46,251 nt of DNA from Candidatus Omnitrophota bacterium (GTDB taxonomy: Bacteria; Omnitrophota; Gorgyraeia; Zapsychrales; Zapsychraceae): contig JADFXQ010000004.1 of the NCBI GenBank assembly GCA_015233495.1, positions 22,976 through 69,226 of the forward strand. Reading direction: 5' to 3'. A model generated the notes under the pieces. It had not been told where the DNA came from and ran no database searches. It saw nothing but the letters and a program-made list of their open reading frames with translations. Position numbers and translations under genes: made by a program. Shown in pieces: positions 44,014 to 46,251 of the stretch. Positions within the stretch are counted from its first letter, which is position 1. Each line of letters opens with the position of its first letter.

Positions 44014-45544
44014 AATGTTCGCGTCCGACCCGGAAACCTCGAAGGACCGACGCAGCGGAATTCTTCTGCATTTGAGTTCTTTGCCTTCTGCTTTCGGGAT
44101 CGGCGATGCCGGACCGGCAGCGTATCGTTTCGTGGATTTTTGTTATAAAGCGGGGCAGACGTATTGGCAGATTTTGCCGCTTAATCCGGTGGTCCAAGGT
44201 TTTGGCAACTCGCCGTATAGCAGTATTTCGGCTTTTGCCGCGGATCCGCTTTTTATCAGCCCGGAATGTTTGATTCGCGAAGGACTGTGCGTTGCCGCGG
44301 ATTTGCATCGCTGCCGTTCGGGTGAACAGCATCCCGAACGCACGGATTATGAAGCGGTTCGGGCTTTGAAAATGCCTTTATTGCAAAGCGCGTTTCAACA
44401 ATTTAAAAACGCCTCCCGCTTTGAACATGATTATGCCGTGTTTTGTAAAGAAGAGAATGCCTGGCTCGATGATTTCGCGTTGTTTATTGTATTGCGGGCG
44501 CATTTTAAAGAACAATCCTGGACAGCCTGGACTCCGGATATTCGCCATCGTTTGCCGGTCGCGGTCGCGAAATATCGCGCAGCATTCGCGGAGGAAATTT
44601 ATTTCCAGAAATTTTTACAATTCATTTTTCATCGGCAGTGGAAAGAGCTGAAAGAATACGCTCGTCATAAAAATGTAAAAATTATCGGGGACATTCCGAT
44701 TTACGTCAGTTTGGATAGTGTGGATGTTTGGTCAAATCCGAGTATGTTTCAATTGGACGCTGAAGGTCAGCCGTTATGCGTCGCGGGCGTTCCGCCGGAT
44801 TATTTCAGTCAAACCGGCCAGCGTTGGGGGAATCCGGTTTACAACTGGACGTATTTGAAAGATAATCATTTTGCTTGGTGGGTCGACCGGCTGCGGCATA
44901 ATTTTCGATTATATGACGTAGCGCGGATAGATCATTTCCGCGGATTAGTGGGTTATTGGGCTATACCCGCCGCGGAGCCAACCGCGGTCAATGGCCAGTG
45001 GGAACCAGTGCCTTATGAGGATTTTTTTCAAACTCTCACCCAAATATTTTCCCGGCCGCCGATTATTGCCGAAGACTTGGGTATTCTAACCGATGACGTT
45101 AAAGAAGTGATGGCCCGTTATCATTTCCCTGGAATGCGTATTTTGTTATTTGCTTTTAGCGGCGATCAAGAAACGCATCCGTATTTACCGCATAATTATG
45201 TGCGGAATTGTGTTGTCTATACGGGAACGCATGATAATAATACAGTGCGCGGCTGGTTTGAAAATGAAGCGTCGCCGGAAGAAATCCGTAATCTGAACGC
45301 TTATTTAAAACGCGAAGTCACTTGCCTTGAGGTTCCGTGGCTGTTGATCCGTTTGGCCATGAATTCACGAGCGCGGTTAAGTCTTTTTCCTCTGCAAGAT
45401 ATTTTGGGTTTGGGCAAAGCAAACCGGATGAACACGCCAGCCACTACCCAAGGCAATTGGCAGTGGCGGTTTTTAGAAAATCAATTAACCGACGATATCA
45501 CGGTCAAGCTGCGAGAATTGACGCATAAGGCACAGCGGTGTTAA
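43994..45544 (+). CDS. malQ: 4-alpha-glucanotransferase (amylomaltase)
   Basis: MalQ moves alpha-1,4-glucan segments between oligosaccharides (GH77). The 516-residue protein shows RRSGILLHLSSLPSAFGIGD, YWQILPLNPVVQGFGNSPY, IIGDIPIYVSLDSVDVWSNP, and VAGVPPDYFSQTGQRWGNPVYNW. The catalytic nucleophile is in VARIDHFRGL, the acid/base in IIAEDLGI, and the third acid in YTGTHDNNTVRGWF. It overlaps the GH57 gene by 20 bases with a G-rich site before the ATG, so glgB-GH57-malQ is almost certainly one operon. Confidence 0.97.
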   Translation: MFEFVRKMFASDPETSKDRRSGILLHLSSLPSAFGIGDAGPAAYRFVDFCYKAGQTYWQILPLNPVVQGFGNSPYSSISAFAADPLFISPECLIREGLCVAADLHRCRSGEQHPERTDYEAVRALKMPLLQSAFQQFKNASRFEHDYAVFCKEENAWLDDFALFIVLRAHFKEQSWTAWTPDIRHRLPVAVAKYRAAFAEEIYFQKFLQFIFHRQWKELKEYARHKNVKIIGDIPIYVSLDSVDVWSNPSMFQLDAEGQPLCVAGVPPDYFSQTGQRWGNPVYNWTYLKDNHFAWWVDRLRHNFRLYDVARIDHFRGLVGYWAIPAAEPTAVNGQWEPVPYEDFFQTLTQIFSRPPIIAEDLGILTDDVKEVMARYHFPGMRILLFAFSGDQETHPYLPHNYVRNCVVYTGTHDNNTVRGWFENEASPEEIRNLNAYLKREVTCLEVPWLLIRLAMNSRARLSLFPLQDILGLGKANRMNTPATTQGNWQWRFLENQLTDDITVKLRELTHKAQRC

Positions 45545-45613
45545 GTCCGGCGCGGTAAACAACGGAATGATATCGAAAGCGACAAGGCCCGGTAAGCGGT
45601 TGGGGAGGGAGCG

Positions 45614-46174
45614 GTGGTTGAAAGAGCGCTCAAAGCGATGTTTTGCGCTGTCTTTGTCTTAGGCGCGGGTCTGTGCGGGTGTGGTTTTTTTAGAAGCCAA
45701 CGGGTTGCGGCCTCCGCGCCGGCGCTTTCGATTCAGTACGGGCGTATTTTGGAAAAAGAGGTTTGGCTGGCGGGCGGGAAAATCGGAATTGTTCCGTTTC
45801 GCCCGGGAGACAATGTTGAGGATTATGAGCGTAGTCGTCACGCGGCTTTAATGATGGTCAAAGGTTTGGCAGAAACAGTCACCGCGGTGAGTAATAAATT
45901 CAAGATGGTTTACGCCGATAAATCGGCGGAAGCGGATTTTGTCATCAACGGGCATATTACGGATTTCGCCAAGAATACCTGGTGGCAGCGATGGGGACTG
46001 CGGCCGGTAGAAATACGGATTCGCGTTGAGGGGGATATGACAGACCGGCGCACGGGTGAAAAAGTTTTGCTTTTTGCCGAGCAAAAAACCTTTCGGGAAA
46101 AAGGTATGTCCGAAGATGACGTGACCTACATTATAGGCGAGAATATCGGACGTTTCATCGCCAAAGGACGATAG
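45614..46174 (+). CDS. Probable lipoprotein of unknown function
   Basis: A 186-residue protein with an N-terminal hydrophobic signal (AMFCAVFVLGAGLCGCGFF) holding a possible lipobox (LCGC, non-canonical Cys at -2). The mature part has GKIGIVPFRPGDNVEDYE, an Ala/Met-rich helix, then ADFVINGHITDFAKNTWWQRWGLRPVEIRIRVEGDMTDRRTG. This resembles the soluble domains of small outer-membrane lipoproteins that pair with TonB/BamE-like factors, but I cannot name a family. The GTG at 45614 has GGGGAGGGA upstream; an ATG at codon 9 is also possible. The next gene is an hldD-like epimerase. Confidence 0.6.
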   Translation: MVERALKAMFCAVFVLGAGLCGCGFFRSQRVAASAPALSIQYGRILEKEVWLAGGKIGIVPFRPGDNVEDYERSRHAALMMVKGLAETVTAVSNKFKMVYADKSAEADFVINGHITDFAKNTWWQRWGLRPVEIRIRVEGDMTDRRTGEKVLLFAEQKTFREKGMSEDDVTYIIGENIGRFIAKGR

Positions 46175-46183
46175 AGGAAAAAT

Positions 46184-46251
46184 ATGATTGTTGTTACGGG
46201 AGCTGCGGGGTTCATTGGCAGTTGCATTGTCGCCCGCTTAAACGAATTGGG
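46184..46251 (+). CDS. NAD-dependent epimerase, HldD-like (cut by window end)
   Basis: The first 22 residues, MIVVTGAAGFIGSCIVARLNE, are an NAD(P)-binding Rossmann start of the extended SDR family (TGxxGFIGS). The close similarity to the N-terminus of ADP-L-glycero-D-manno-heptose-6-epimerase suggests HldD, which would fit the heptosyltransferase-like gene at 19185. The rest lies outside, so other sugar epimerases are possible. AGAGGAAAAAT precedes the ATG. Confidence 0.6.
   Translation, partial: MIVVTGAAGFIGSCIVARLNEL

Noticed and set aside
1-46251. Alternative genetic code with TGA as a sense codon
   Set aside because: Several intact genes end at TGA with overlapping or adjacent downstream starts (alaS/hisD, thyA/folA, hisA/hisF, hisI), so TGA is a normal stop.

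Overview
The window looks like a chromosomal segment of an uncultured Gram-negative bacterium. The evidence for Gram-negative is a heptosyltransferase-like GT9 gene, the start of an hldD-like epimerase, a SurA-like foldase and type IV pilin-like genes. The mix of GH57/DUF3536, fused SecDF, Cys-rich pseudopilins and GT-C membrane enzymes would fit Candidatus Omnitrophota (PVC superphylum). That assignment is an inference from gene content only. Base composition is near even overall, with a clearly AT-richer block at about 19.2-23.9 kb. No rRNA, tRNA, CRISPR array or insertion sequence was seen, and no gene-free stretch exceeds 300 bases.

Layout. 1-0.45 kb: a RelE-type toxin-antitoxin remnant whose toxin has an in-frame TGA. 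0.45-5.5 kb: rsmE, then recA (with a perfect consensus sigma-70 promoter), recX and alaS, closely packed. 5.5-10 kb: a partial histidine operon (hisD, hisB, hisH, hisA, hisF, hisI) overlapping alaS; hisB carries an in-frame TGA and an unusual substitution at a metal-ligand position. 10-17.3 kb: trpE, rpsP, yajC, a secDF fusion, a short mfd lacking its usual N- and C-terminal modules, and a periplasmic peptidyl-prolyl isomerase. 17.3-23.9 kb: a surface/glycan block with GT-C membrane proteins, a GT9 glycosyltransferase, a radical SAM/SPASM enzyme and a single-pass PA14 protein. 23.9-28.2 kb: pdxA-rsmA, a PilZ protein on the minus strand, a Nudix hydrolase, class II aldolase behind a 20-bp perfect palindrome, and a GYD-domain protein. 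28.2-32.4 kb: two minus-strand type IV pilin-like genes with Cys-rich tails. One has very long Thr-rich linkers, three tandem 10-Cys modules and a frame break. They diverge from a secreted protein of unknown function. 32.5-39.4 kb: gpmI, an ArnT-like transferase, prmA, thyA, folA, and a REC-EAL response regulator. 39.5-46.25 kb: a glycogen/alpha-glucan cluster (glgB, GH57, malQ), a lipoprotein, and the start of an hldD-like gene.

Themes. The window combines housekeeping functions (translation, repair, histidine, tryptophan and folate metabolism), storage-glucan metabolism, and an envelope programme (GT-C/GT9 enzymes, SecDF-YajC, SurA-like foldase, Cys-rich pilins). PilZ and EAL proteins are consistent with c-di-GMP control of surface structures. 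The most unusual locus is the Cys/Thr-rich pseudopilin pair at 28.3-31.3 kb. TGA is clearly a normal stop here (for example in the overlapping alaS/hisD and thyA/folA junctions), so the in-frame TGAs are not a genome-wide code change.
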